Below, one piece after another: positions 21,501-27,300 of a DNA stretch of 64,000 bases. Location: contig NC_072797.1 of NCBI RefSeq assembly GCF_028583425.1, forward strand, positions 23,594,001 to 23,658,000, read 5' to 3'. Origin of the DNA: Eublepharis macularius. Its lineage: Eukaryota; Chordata; Lepidosauria; Squamata; Eublepharidae. Positions within the stretch are counted from its first letter, which is position 1. Each line of letters begins with the position of its first letter. The translations under genes were made by a program, and so were the position numbers. The notes under the pieces were generated by a model. It did no database searches and had not been told where the DNA came from. It saw only the letters and a list, made by a program, of their open reading frames with translations.

Positions 21501-22670
21501 CTGGCATTTCAGATACAGTTACTTCATCAAATGCATGAAGCATAGCATCCACGAGGTAGACACATTTGTATCCACAGCGGAAAACCAGGGAAGGGGGAGT
21601 TGTTACCCGGTGCACATTTCATGCATCTGATGAAGTGAGGTCTGACTCACAAAGGCTTGTGCTGGACTGGAGTAAAGTTTTCTGAGTACCACTGGATTCC
21701 TGACTGAGCCTGCTGGAAATGTGGGGAGGGCAGAATAAAAACCGAAAGTAAATAAATAAATTTCACTGGGATAATTAGAAAGCAAAACCTCTACAGCCTT
21801 TTCTCATGTGCTAATGTTCTTTTTATATGTTTTTTTTTCAAATGTGAAGGACCATTACAAGCAGAAGCTCACCAAAGGGAGCAGGCCATTCTGCACCCCA
21901 CCCTGAGCTCTCCCAATTCATTCTCCTGCATGTGTGAACCAGGGACCCCAACGTTTAAACTAGAACTAGGCGGGTGGCGCTATTCAGTCACGGATCTCCC
22001 CAGAAATTAGACACAAAGCTCACTGGGTGTGGGTGCCTTTGCACGAGTAGTTCTCTCACTCAACTTGACCTACTGTATGGGGCTGTTGCGAGGATAAAGG
22101 GAGGTGAGAATTATGTACACTACCTTGAGCTCCCTGGAGGAGAAAAAGCAGTCTGCAACAAGCAGGCTAAACGGAAAGCACAGCCATAAGGTCAGACGGT
22201 TGCCAACCTCCAGGTGGTGTCTGGAAATCTCCAGAAATTACAACTGACCTCTAGGTGACAGAGTTCAGTTCCCCTGCAGAAAACTGCTGCTTTTGAGGGT
22301 GTTCTCATTATACCCTGCTTAGGTCCCTCCTCTCCTCAACCCCCACTCTTTTCAGGCTCCACCCCTAAAGTCTCCAGGAATTTCTCAACCGGGAGTTGGC
22401 AACCCTATCGCTGCCTGGGGGAAGGAAGAAGGGGAGGAATGAAACACTGCGAAAAGCAGCGGCGGCGGCGGGAGAAAAGCGACCCAGAGAGCGCGGCTTC
22501 CCCGCCGCCCCATGCCCGCTCGGCTCACCGGGCGCCGGCACGGCCAGCAGCTCGGAGAGGTCCGGGTAGCATCGGTCCTCCTGGATCTGCCGGTCGATGA
22601 TGCGCCCCGCGTTCTCCAGCGCCTCCTGCAGGCCCGGGGGGGCAGCCGCCGGGCTGAGCGCGACCGGCAT
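415..22670 (-). CDS. NUP155: Nuclear pore complex protein Nup155, first 20 coding exons (gene continues beyond the left edge)
   Basis: Nup155 is a scaffold nucleoporin of the inner ring of the nuclear pore; it links the ring to the pore membrane and to the Nup93 complex. Exons in coding order, all minus strand: 22670-22529, 18344-18207, 17160-17064, 16869-16799, 16433-16341, 16021-15855, 13485-13380, 11649-11576, 11172-11081, 10968-10871, 10107-9955, 9819-9719, 8533-8363, 7397-7287, 6032-5938, 5087-4999, 3195-3133, 3042-2892, 1458-1392, 533-415. They sum to 2198 nt, about 732 residues in one frame with no stop. The product closely follows remembered vertebrate Nup155, for example [32 protein letters not shown] and [13 protein letters not shown]. 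Residues about 60-500 are the N-terminal beta-propeller region; a Ser/Pro-rich linker follows at about 580-650, then the start of the alpha-solenoid. The family is about 1390 residues, so roughly half is present. Intron 6 has a GC donor. The gene is divergent with WDR70. Confidence 0.97.
1392..1458 (-). CDS. NUP155: NUP155 coding exon 19
   Basis: Encodes [20 protein letters not shown] then VA (67 nt, ending in phase 0). The acceptor follows CCTTTCAG and the donor is GTAAGT. Confidence 0.94.
2481..2557. repeat. Perfect inverted repeat, 36-base arms and 5-base loop
   Basis: Arms at 2481-2516 and 2522-2557 are exact reverse complements; the spacer is TTCCA. It lies in NUP155 intron 18, just before a SINE copy. 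Confidence 0.95.
2585..2790 (+). mobile_element. SINE family B copy (tRNA-derived type)
   Basis: Head with GTTAGAGTGTCAGACTA and GGTTGGAATCCCACC (B-box-like), middle with CACTCTCAGCCTAGCC and GGGTTGTTGTGA, tail with ATGTAAGCC, TTGGGGAGAAAG and ATAAATAA. The same order recurs elsewhere in the window. Confidence 0.8.
2892..3042 (-). CDS. NUP155: NUP155 coding exon 18
   Basis: Encodes [11 protein letters not shown], a variable Gly/Pro/Ser stretch, then [20 protein letters not shown] and RIVG (151 nt). The acceptor GTTTCAG at 3045-3043 was preferred over an AAG further right because it joins exon 17 in frame as PGVQPP. The donor is GTGAGT. Confidence 0.91.
3133..3195 (-). CDS. NUP155: NUP155 coding exon 17
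   Basis: A small 63-nt exon encoding [20 protein letters not shown]. The SPYPNPSFL block is shared with mammalian Nup155. The acceptor follows CTGTTTAG and the donor is GTATTC. Confidence 0.9.
3430..3600 (+). repeat. Dispersed repeat family A, degraded
   Basis: Contains TGTTAGTCAGTTGTAGCAAA, CTCCAGTAGCATTTTAGAGA, GTATAAGCTTTCACGAGTAT and a trailing AAGGTGCTATTGGACTC, the family order with divergence. It lies in intron 16. Confidence 0.65.
3983..4480. mobile_element. Penelope-like element ends in a head-to-head inverted pair
   Basis: The left arm (about 3983-4130) and right arm (about 4298-4435) are near-perfect reverse complements of about 140 bases. They carry TTCCTGACGTTTCGCCAGCA and CTTTTGGTGCTACACCTCTG on opposite strands. 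A shorter palindrome with TTTGCATATGGATTGGTGC sits in the centre (4239-4295). I recognise the arm sequence as a very common squamate repeat, probably Penelope-like; that class label is inference. No reverse transcriptase or GIY-YIG coding is left. Confidence 0.7.
4500..4915 (+). mobile_element. CR1/L2-type LINE 3' end
   Basis: Positions about 4513-4690 translate as [17 protein letters not shown], then [19 protein letters not shown] and CLWNILL, which is the extreme C-terminus of a CR1-like ORF2. A 3' UTR follows and ends in a TAAATAAATAATAAA tail. Confidence 0.75.
4999..5087 (-). CDS. NUP155: NUP155 coding exon 16
   Basis: Encodes [19 protein letters not shown] then [10 protein letters not shown] (89 nt). 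The acceptor follows AAATCTCAG and the donor is GTGAGT. It starts the Pro/Ser-rich linker. Confidence 0.92.
5100..5930. other. NUP155 intron 15, unassigned
   Basis: AT-rich, with no exon and no repeat family I can name. A short run of alternating TA lies at about 5561-5575. Confidence 0.5.
5938..6032 (-). CDS. NUP155: NUP155 coding exon 15
   Basis: Encodes [20 protein letters not shown] then [11 protein letters not shown] (95 nt, leaving two bases). The acceptor follows CTTATAG and the donor is GTAAAA. Confidence 0.95.
6040..7280. other. NUP155 intron 14, unassigned
   Basis: AT-rich intron sequence. The longest open frames are under 70 codons and resemble nothing. I see no repeat I can name. 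Confidence 0.5.
7287..7397 (-). CDS. NUP155: NUP155 coding exon 14
   Basis: Encodes [20 protein letters not shown] through [10 protein letters not shown], 37 whole codons. The acceptor follows CTTTAG and the donor is GTAAGA. Confidence 0.95.
7495..7560 (+). repeat. Palindromic MITE family C fragment
   Basis: Reads AATCCTAAGCAAAGTTACTC, CTGTCTAAGCCCATTGATTT, the half-site of a short palindromic repeat seen at several places in this window. Confidence 0.6.
8363..8533 (-). CDS. NUP155: NUP155 coding exon 13
   Basis: Encodes [20 protein letters not shown] through [12 protein letters not shown], 57 whole codons. The acceptor follows TTTGTTCAG and the donor is GTATAT. A 162-codon open frame on the opposite strand is only a shadow of this exon and its flanks. 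Confidence 0.96.
9131..9198 (+). repeat. Tandem duplication, 34 bases twice
   Basis: Two adjacent 34-base units starting GAACATCAAACAGGACT differ at a single base (G/A). They lie in NUP155 intron 12. Confidence 0.92.
9719..9819 (-). CDS. NUP155: NUP155 coding exon 12
   Basis: Encodes [19 protein letters not shown] through [11 protein letters not shown] (101 nt). The acceptor follows TTACCAG and the donor is GTACTT. The exon ends in phase 0. Confidence 0.95.
9955..10107 (-). CDS. NUP155: NUP155 coding exon 11
   Basis: Encodes [17 protein letters not shown] through [14 protein letters not shown] (153 nt). The acceptor follows CTCCTTAG and the donor is GTATAT. Confidence 0.95.
10640..10785 (+). 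mobile_element. SINE family B tail
   Basis: Contains GGTCAGTCATAAGGATGCTG, AGAATAATGTAAGCCACCTT, GGGTCCCCATTGAGGGGAAA and GTATGAATAAAGTAAAA, the 3' half of family B. It lies in intron 10. Confidence 0.75.
10871..10968 (-). CDS. NUP155: NUP155 coding exon 10
   Basis: Encodes [20 protein letters not shown] then [13 protein letters not shown] (98 nt). The acceptor follows CCTTTCAG and the donor is GTGAGA. Confidence 0.95.
11081..11172 (-). CDS. NUP155: NUP155 coding exon 9
   Basis: Encodes [20 protein letters not shown] then [10 protein letters not shown] (92 nt). The acceptor follows AATTCACAG and the donor is GTAGAA, a weaker site. Phase agrees with exon 10. Confidence 0.94.
11576..11649 (-). 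CDS. NUP155: NUP155 coding exon 8
   Basis: Encodes [18 protein letters not shown] then SEKGVIQ (74 nt). The acceptor follows TTTTGTAG and the donor is GTATGA. Confidence 0.95.
11955..13290. other. GC-rich insert of unknown nature in NUP155 intron 7
   Basis: About 1.3 kb that is clearly richer in G and C than both flanks (GGAGGCAGCTGCCCTGCTGC-like blocks, purine-rich GGAGGAG stretches). Several frames are open for 100-200 codons, but the products look like compositional artefacts: no domain, and different frames equally open. The right end reads GCTCTCCATGAGTTGCAATG then TGAGCACCAC, recalling a hAT transposon end. A (GTG)n run lies at about 13051-13073. Possibly an old transposon or retroelement; not identified. 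Confidence 0.5.
13380..13485 (-). CDS. NUP155: NUP155 coding exon 7
   Basis: Encodes [19 protein letters not shown] through LLQFTFSED (106 nt). The acceptor follows TTTCTGTAG and the donor is GTAAGC. Confidence 0.95.
13720..13920 (-). mobile_element. 5S rRNA-derived SINE
   Basis: Read on the minus strand it has the 5S-like core GATCTCAGAAGCTAAGTGGG then GTCGGCCTTGGTTAGTAATT, followed by GGGTTGCC and a tail ending near TCAACTGACTTGAG. The 5S internal promoter region is recognisable, so this is a SINE and not a 5S gene. Confidence 0.8.
14432..14465 (+). repeat. (TCC)n microsatellite
   Basis: About 11 units of TCC, uninterrupted, in NUP155 intron 6. Confidence 0.95.
14838..14965 (+). mobile_element. 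5S rRNA-derived SINE, 3' part
   Basis: Begins at AGGAGACCACCAAGGAGGAC and continues with GGCAATGGCAAACCATCTCT, GGTTACCATAAGTCAGTTGT and a CACACACAAAC end. The 5' half is missing. Confidence 0.7.
14985..15172 (-). mobile_element. Penelope-like repeat end
   Basis: Carries GGCGAAACGTCAGGAACTAC and AATACAGCCCGGAAAACCCA, the same as the right arm of the inverted pair at 3983-4480. A short repeated GGCCGTGAAAG / CTTTCACGGCCG palindrome closes it. Confidence 0.7.
15173..15770 (+). mobile_element. CR1-type LINE 3' end
   Basis: Contains a broken remnant (CAGAACGGCCTCCCTAAAGA, GGTCAGGAAAGCTCTCCTGG), a 3' UTR with TCTGTCTTGAGTCTCAGTGA, and a terminal ATAAATACAATAAATAAATA. The same 3' end occurs at 25540, 39385 and 45300. 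Confidence 0.75.
15855..16021 (-). CDS. NUP155: NUP155 coding exon 6 (GC donor)
   Basis: Encodes [20 protein letters not shown] through [15 protein letters not shown] (167 nt, ending in phase 0). The acceptor follows TTAATCAG. The exon must end at CAG to join exon 7 ([10 protein letters not shown]) correctly, and the next bases are GCAAGT, so this intron is of the GC-AG class. Apart from that C, the donor (CAG|GCAAGT) matches the consensus very well, as is typical of real GC donors. Confidence 0.94.
16341..16433 (-). CDS. NUP155: NUP155 coding exon 5
   Basis: Encodes [18 protein letters not shown] through [10 protein letters not shown] (93 nt). The acceptor follows ATTTACAG and the donor is GTAACT. 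Confidence 0.95.
16799..16869 (-). CDS. NUP155: NUP155 coding exon 4
   Basis: Encodes [18 protein letters not shown] then VKPKA. The acceptor follows TTTACAG and the donor is GTAACA. It is 71 nt long and joins its neighbours in frame. Confidence 0.95.
17064..17160 (-). CDS. NUP155: NUP155 coding exon 3
   Basis: Encodes [19 protein letters not shown] through MWNYEDG, the most recognisable block of the N-terminal propeller. The acceptor follows ATTTTAG and the donor is GTATGT. Confidence 0.96.
17170..18000. other. NUP155 intron 2, left part
   Basis: AT-rich to about 17750, then mixed. No exon and no repeat I can name. A 108-codon open frame on the minus strand at 17846-18172 has no recognisable content. 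Confidence 0.45.
17999..18085. repeat. Palindromic MITE family C
   Basis: Reads GCAATCCTGAAAAGAACTAC, CCAGTCTAAGCTAACTGATT, then the imperfect mirror CTAAACTGGAATGACTC and TAGGATTGTACTGT. Short, palindromic, repeated in the window. Confidence 0.7.
18207..18344 (-). CDS. NUP155: NUP155 coding exon 2
   Basis: Encodes [18 protein letters not shown] through [11 protein letters not shown] (residues about 48-93). The acceptor follows ATTACAG and the donor is GTATCC. Phase 1 in and phase 1 out agree with exons 1 and 3. Confidence 0.95.
18350..19510. other. NUP155 intron 1, unassigned part
   Basis: AT-rich; no exon seen. The open frames are short and without meaning. I see no clear repeat. Confidence 0.45.
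19513..19665 (-). mobile_element. Sauria-type SINE, 3' half
   Basis: On the minus strand the copy has a stretch matching ATACAGCGGAGGGAGC, TTGTTCACCGCTCTGGATGA, and a tail near GCGGTATATAAGCACTGTTG with TTGTTATT. It matches the full copies at 62383 and 63138. Confidence 0.75.
19952..20155 (+). mobile_element. 5S rRNA-derived SINE
   Basis: Starts CCTGACCTGGATAGCCCAGG, then CAGATCTCAGAAGCCAAGCA, GGGTTGGCTTGGGTTAAGTA, AGGCAATGGCAAACCACCTC and a tail with TATGACTTGACAGCAC. The GATCTCAGAAGCxAAGCAGG core is the 5S internal promoter. Confidence 0.85.
20205..20530 (-). mobile_element. CR1-type LINE 3' end
   Basis: On the minus strand it ends in AATAAATAAGGAG after GCAACATAGAAATATTCTG. The plus strand shows CTTGGCTTAAAAGATGTGTT, AAGCCTCAAGGGGGAGGACG and CTCCAGAAGCGTCACCCC, typical of reptile CR1 3' ends. 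Confidence 0.65.
20578..20712 (+). mobile_element. 5S rRNA-derived SINE, 5' part
   Basis: Has CTGAGACCTGACCGGGACAG, CAGATCTCAGAAGCTAAGCA, TTGGGTGGGAGACTTCTAAG, then GCAAAGGCAGGCAATGA. It is cut off where the next repeat begins. Confidence 0.8.
20712..20820 (+). repeat. Dispersed repeat family A
   Basis: Reads TTGACTCATGAAAGCGTATA, TTTAAGGTGCTACAGGGCTT, TTGTTCTACTACAACAGACT, AACACCTGAAATT. Confidence 0.65.
21455..21700. repeat. Dispersed repeat family A, two degraded halves
   Basis: Contains AGTAGCCAAATTAGTCTGCA with GGAGTCCACTGGCATTTCAG, then a second part GCATCTGATGAAGTGAGGTC, TGACTCACAAAGGCTTGTGC. Just right of it is an AATAAATAAATTTCACTGGG tail. Confidence 0.55.
22040..22155 (+). mobile_element. 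SINE family B tail
   Basis: Has GTAGTTCTCTCACTCAACTT, GGGGCTGTTGCGAGGATAAA, AATTATGTACACTACCTTGA and GCTCCCTGGAGGAGAAAAA. Confidence 0.7.
22195..22412. mobile_element. MITE family D with GGTTGCCAAC termini
   Basis: Starts GGTTGCCAACCTCCAGGTGG and ends GGGAGTTGGCAACCCTA, an inverted pair. The inside has CTGGAAATCTCCAGAAATTA, CTGACCTCTAGGTGACAGAG and TCCACCCCTAAAGTCTCCAG. It lies in NUP155 intron 1, about 110 bases from the exon 1 donor and next to the CpG island. Confidence 0.8.
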
Positions 22671-22870
22671 GGCGAGCAGGACGCGCGGCGCGGCCACGGA
22701 GGCGCCTCAGGAAGAGCCGCGGCAGGCCCGGCTGGGAAGGAGCCCCGCGCGCCAAATCCCGGCACGCCCCGCGCGCCACTCAGAGGAGCGGCCAACCGCC
22801 ACCGCGGGCCTTAGCGACGCTTCCGGTACTCGCTTGACCTGATTGGCCGCGGGGCCGGAGACGGCGCCAC
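22440..22870 (-). promoter_or_regulatory. NUP155: CpG island and NUP155 promoter/5' region
   Basis: Very GC- and CpG-rich, unlike the AT-rich surroundings. It covers NUP155 exon 1 and about 200 bases upstream. Upstream of the ATG, read on the gene strand, are a CCAAT box (GGCCAATCAG, around 22839-22848) and an ETS-like CCGGAAG (around 22820-22827). No TATA box is seen, as is usual for housekeeping genes. The transcription start is not determined. Confidence 0.8.
22529..22670 (-). CDS. NUP155: NUP155 coding exon 1
   Basis: Residues 1-47 plus one base. The ATG at 22670-22668 gives MPVALSP and runs into [20 protein letters not shown]. The same frame stays open 36 bases further upstream, to a TGA at 22709-22707, but contains no other ATG. 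The longer N-terminus of the main human form (a second Met nine residues upstream, as remembered) is therefore absent. The donor GTGAGC begins at 22528. The exon lies in a CpG-rich island. Confidence 0.93.
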
Positions 22871-22881
22871 TCAGAGCTCTG

Positions 22882-22972
22882 CGGGGCAATCCTATGTAGA
22901 GTCATGCCAGTCTAACCTATTAAATTCAAAAGGTTCCGACTGGCTTAACTCTGCATAGGATCACACCGCTAG
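22882..22972. repeat. Palindromic MITE family C upstream of NUP155
   Basis: Reads GGGGCAATCCTATGTAGAGT, GCCAGTCTAACCTATTAAAT, then the mirror GACTGGCTTAACTCTGCATA and GGATCACA. It lies about 220 bases 5' of the NUP155 start codon. Confidence 0.75.
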
Positions 22973-23079
22973 TTTGGAGCTTTGTGTTTTTTAACCAGCA
23001 GTTTTAGTCGCTCTTAGATTCTGTACCTCTAGGATAGGCGCGCCTTCCTGCAGGGAAAAGGGGGAAAGATACGGTTTGA

Positions 23080-23500
23080 TTGGCGGGATTTGAGTTCAGG
23101 GCCGCTTGAGAGACCAACAAGGTTTTCAAGGCATGAGCTTCGGAGAGCCAAGGCTCCCTTCTTCAGATATTCAAGTATTTCTGGGGATATGTTTTCGCGA
23201 GTCAAAACTCCATGCTTCAGACATTTTGACTCTCAAAAACTCATAGTCTGAAAATCTTGTTGGTCTCTAAGATGTCCCTGGACTCAAATCCTGCCCTTTA
23301 CTGCAGACCGACACAGCTACCCCACCCAGTAACCGTGTAATCCTGATCAGAGGAATAAATGCTGGAGTAAATGTTGTTAGCCTTTAAAATGCAATCCAGT
23401 GTCGCTTGAAAGACTAACAACATTTATTCCAGCATGAGTTTTTTATCACTCCGTGCATCTGATGAAGTGAGCTGTGACTCAGAATTCTGATTCTGGAATA
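23080..23500. repeat. Cluster of dispersed repeat family A fragments
   Basis: Several pieces in tandem: AGAGACCAACAAGGTTTTCA, GCTTCGGAGAGCCAAGGCTC, a mirrored TCTTGTTGGTCTCTAAGATG, then GCTTGAAAGACTAACAACAT with GCATCTGATGAAGTGAGCTG. It lies between the two divergent promoters. Confidence 0.7.
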
Positions 23501-23507
23501 AATGTGG

Positions 23508-23700
23508 ATAGATCAAGATGTGTAGCCGTGTTAGTCTATCTGTAGTAGTTCAAAAGAGCAAGATACCAGTAGCACCTATAAGACTAACAAAATTTATTGT
23601 AGAGTATGAGCTTTCGTGCGCCACAGGTCACTTCTTCAGACAATATCCTACAATACATTTTGTTAGTCTTATAGATGCTACTGGTCTCTTGCTCTTTTCT
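23508..23700. repeat. Dispersed repeat family A, copy with mirrored end
   Basis: GATGTGTAGCCGTGTTAGTC, GAGCAAGATACCAGTAGCAC, ATAAGACTAACAAAATTTAT, GCTTTCGTGCGCCACAGGTC, CACTTCTTCAGA, then a mirror of the middle (TTTGTTAGTCTTATAGATGC, TACTGGTCTCTTGCTCTTTT), so two copies meet in opposite directions. Confidence 0.8.
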
Positions 23701-23844
23701 ACTGGAATAAAAGGGATTAAGGTGTCTTTGGACTCATGCATAATTTTGCAACCACACACTAACGGGACTACTTGCGGGTCTCTAAAGTGCCACTGGACCT
23801 TAGTCCTGCAGGATCCTAAACAGAGTTACACCTTTGGCCATTGA

Positions 23845-23975
23845 TGCAGAGGAGTTAGCCGTGTTAGTCTGTGGTAGCAAAATCAAAAAGAGTCCAGTAG
23901 CAAGCACCTTTAAGACTAACCAATTTTATTGTAGCATAAGCTTTCGAGAATCACAGTTCTCTTCGTCAGATGGCC
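23845..23975 (+). repeat. Dispersed repeat family A, good copy
   Basis: GAGTTAGCCGTGTTAGTCTG, AAGAGTCCAGTAGCAAGCAC, TTTAAGACTAACCAATTTTA, GCATAAGCTTTCGAGAATCA, TTCTCTTCGTCAGATGGC, in the family order. Confidence 0.8.
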
Positions 23976-23999
23976 ATTAACTTCAACGGGATTTAGAAG

Positions 24000-24343
24000 G
24001 ATGTAACACTGTAGGGGGCAGCGCCGCCCATGAGCTTTATAGTGCAGCGAGAAACAACGAGCGCGTCTCTTTCCGACCCCAAAGCTATCTATGCTTGACT
24101 TGGAAGTAAACCCCAGCAATTTCAAGGAGACTTGGTTGAATTATTGGTTGAATTATTGGTTGAATAACAGGCTCTGCTTTAGGGTAGAAGCTACACTTTG
24201 GTCATTGTGCTCCTCCAGCCACCAGGGGTCTCCCTCCCCCCCCCCCCGGCGACAGGAAGGGGCTTCCTCCGGACGTCCCCTCGGCTTTTTCTCCTTCCGG
24301 AGGAAGAGGCACCTGGCGAGGGGGACAGTTTGGGAGTCTCAGG
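24000..24343 (+). promoter_or_regulatory. WDR70: WDR70 promoter/5' region
   Basis: A GC-rich segment just before the WDR70 ATG, with a run of C at 24236-24247, ETS-like CTTCCGG and its mirror GGAAG (24293-24306), and GGACGTCC (24271-24278). Three copies of a 12-base unit holding inverted CCAAT cores lie at 24132-24167. No TATA box. The functional reading is inferred from motifs and position. Confidence 0.65.
24132..24167 (+). repeat. Three tandem 12-base units with inverted CCAAT cores
   Basis: The unit TTGGTTGAATTA occurs twice exactly and a third time as TTGGTTGAATAA. The unit junctions create two ATTGG motifs (CCAAT on the other strand) 12 bases apart, about 190 bases before the WDR70 start codon. 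Confidence 0.85.
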
Positions 24344-24368
24344 ATGGAGCAGCCGGGAGCGGATAGCG
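24344..24368 (+). CDS. WDR70: WDR70 coding exon 1
   Basis: A short start exon giving MEQPGADS plus one base, with A at -3 and G at +4 around the ATG. The donor is GTGAGA. It was placed by its ME.. start, by the phase to exon 2, and by its position at the end of a GC-rich promoter. Confidence 0.88.
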
Positions 24369-27300
24369 GTGAGAGGCAGCCCGGGTGGTTTTTTCCCTTG
24401 GGGAACACGCGGGCGCGGATGCAAAGCTAATTTTTCCGCCTTTTCTGTAATTTTTTAATGGTTAAATAAACATTTGCAAAGTTTGGATGTAGTTAGCATA
24501 AACCTACCGATAAGCTTCTTCTTGATGGCTAAACTTCGGCTCTTATTCTTACGTAATCAGTTCTTAAATCTCACACAGTAAATCAGTTTTGTCGTAAGAG
24601 CTGTTTTCCAAACTTTTCAATCCATTACAGAAAGTAGAATTGACACCTGTCAGTTAGCTGCAGTGTAAAGTTTGGCTTCTTCAAGTAAGCCAAATATTAT
24701 GTCGGAATGGGAGTTTTCAACTAATCCTTTCACATAACACATTTGGAGAATTTTAGGATTTATAACCACCTGATAGCCATACTAAGGAATTCCAGAATCA
24801 TATATCAGAACTTTTAATTGCTTCCTTATAGATGCTGAACCGGTGGCTGGACCTGATCCGGAACTAGCAGCCACAATGGGCTTCTCTGGCTTTGGTGAGT
24901 GGAGAAAGGTCTTGTGAGCTGAGCACTGCCAATCTAAAGGTGGTGTCTGAAGAGCTCCCAAATTATAACTGATCTTCCAGCGACAGGGATCAGTTCCCCT
25001 GTAGAAAATGGTTGCTTTAGAGGGTAGACATTATGGCAGTATACCCTCCTGAGATCCCCCCAGGCTTCACCCCCAAAGTCTCCAGGAATTTCCTACCCTG
25101 GAGCTGGCAACTGTAGCTGAGGGGAATGTGGAGACTAAACTGGTAGGCCTGAACATACTCATGTTGGTCTGTACTCCACCATGCTGCTGAGCAGAGTCTG
25201 AAACCTTTCTCTAACTTAAGCGGCTCCTCATCCAAAGGAAAAACCATTTAAGTTGGAGGAAGCCTCCTTAAGAGGGTCTGTGGGTCACATCTGATTGGGC
25301 CCGTGTGTCCAGAGGTGCTATCTTTGGTAGGACATTGTCTATCTGTTTCAATTTAATAATTTTAAAGGCACCTTTCTCTTATAATGTTACTTACTGGATG
25401 AGGAGAGGCAAGCTGCCCTCTAAATGGAATGTTTGGTTGTTGCTTCTCATGCATGTGCCTGTCTTTTCCCCATAGTTCAGATAGTAGCCAAAAGGAGGCA
25501 GTTTCAGTCATGGAAATGGCATAGAATTGATTATGTTCTGTTTCAGCAATTCTTCAACTCTGTATTGGATCCTTGCTAATGCTATGTCTTTGCAAAATCC
25601 TATGACATTGCTGTGGAAATGTCCTTAACACTGTATGGAAATGTCCTTGATACTGCATGGAAATGTTCCCGATACTGATTGTACTAATTTCACGCTTTGT
25701 AATCTGCCTTGAGTCTCAGTGAGAAAGGTGGATTATAAATGACATAAATAAATAATAAATAAAAATAGGGATTAACATTCCATCTTCCTGGTCCATATAG
25801 CCTCTTGTCTTGTGGGAGCTTTTTCAGGTTAAACTACACATCTAAGGATTTTATCACAAATCTCCAATGTCCTGTCTAGGTTGGCCCTAAAATTCTGATA
25901 AATGCGGGAATAAGTTTATTTTTTTATGAGTCTATTCTTGCATTCATTTATATTTAATCATTGTAAGGTGCTTAGTTTTCAGTACTATATTATGTTCTCA
26001 TTCATTCCGTTTTTTTCCTTTGTATTTAATTAACTTTTACCTTTATTTCTCATTACATAGGAAAGAAAGCTCGAACATTTGACTTCAATGCAATGTTTGA
26101 ACAAACTCGAAGAACTGCGGTGGAAAGAAGTAGGAAGGTTCTGGGTGAGTCTATCTCATATGGAGACTTTGTAGACATTTCAGTATTTAATTGCTCCGAA
26201 CTTTGGAATTTTCTGTCCGGTTTAGTTTGTTCATTATACTCCACCTTTCTCTCCAATGGGGACCCAAAGCAGTTTACATCATTTTTCTGTCGTACACTTT
26301 ACCCTCACATCAACCCTGTGAGGTAGGTTAGGGTTGGAGCTTGTGACTAGCCCAAAGTCATCCGGCAAATTTCCATGGCAGAGTGGGGATTTGAGCCTGG
26401 GTCTCCCAGATCCTAACCTGCCACTCTAACCACCATACCATGCTGGCTTTCAGTTGCCCTTAGTGCCTTCCGTTTTTCAATTCCTGTCCATGGCAGTTGT
26501 TCAGGCTGGTTTGGTTCAGTTTAACATTACAAGAAGTAGCCTGGGAAGATCCTGAGAATAACTTCAGGCCAGGGATTGTTCATGATGGGTGTGGACCTGG
26601 CTAACTGTCACACTCATACCCTCTCCCCCTCTTCCTTCTCCCTTTTCTACTCTCTTTCCACGGCCACTGATGATGGAAGTCTTCAGCTGACTCCAGATTG
26701 TCAGGATGTCTGAATCCAAGCACCTGAACACACTGAGGTTTTCTCCTTTCACAGGAGGTTTTCTCCTTTATCCGGAACTGGATTCTGGTTAAGAATGCCT
26801 GTTACTAGGAAAGAAAGTTATTATCTGATGAAGTGAGCTCATATTCACATAGTGCCGCTGGTCTCCTGTTTTATTGGTAGAAAATTCTCAGTTTGTACCA
26901 GGATAGTCCAGGCTAGCCTGATCTCATCAGATCTTGGAAGCGAAGCAGGGTCAGCCTTGGTTAGTCATGGGATGGGAGATCACCAAGGAGGACCAGGATT
27001 GCTATACAGAGGAAGACAATGGCAAACCATCTCTTTTAGTCTCTTGCCTTGAGAACCCCAGCAGGGGCCACCTTAAGTCAGCGGCAACTGGACGACAACA
27101 CACACGCACATACATGATCCTGACAGTTAACCCAGGTTTGTGCATTTTGTGGCATCTGAATTGGGACCTGAAGCTTTCTTGCCCGATCCTTTCTACTCAT
27201 TCGCTTCCTCTGCATGCCATGATCTAACTTAGATGCTTCCCGGTTTATGGCAGAGCACGCGTTGCCATTACATTGGAAACAACAAACTCTGGGCTTGTTT

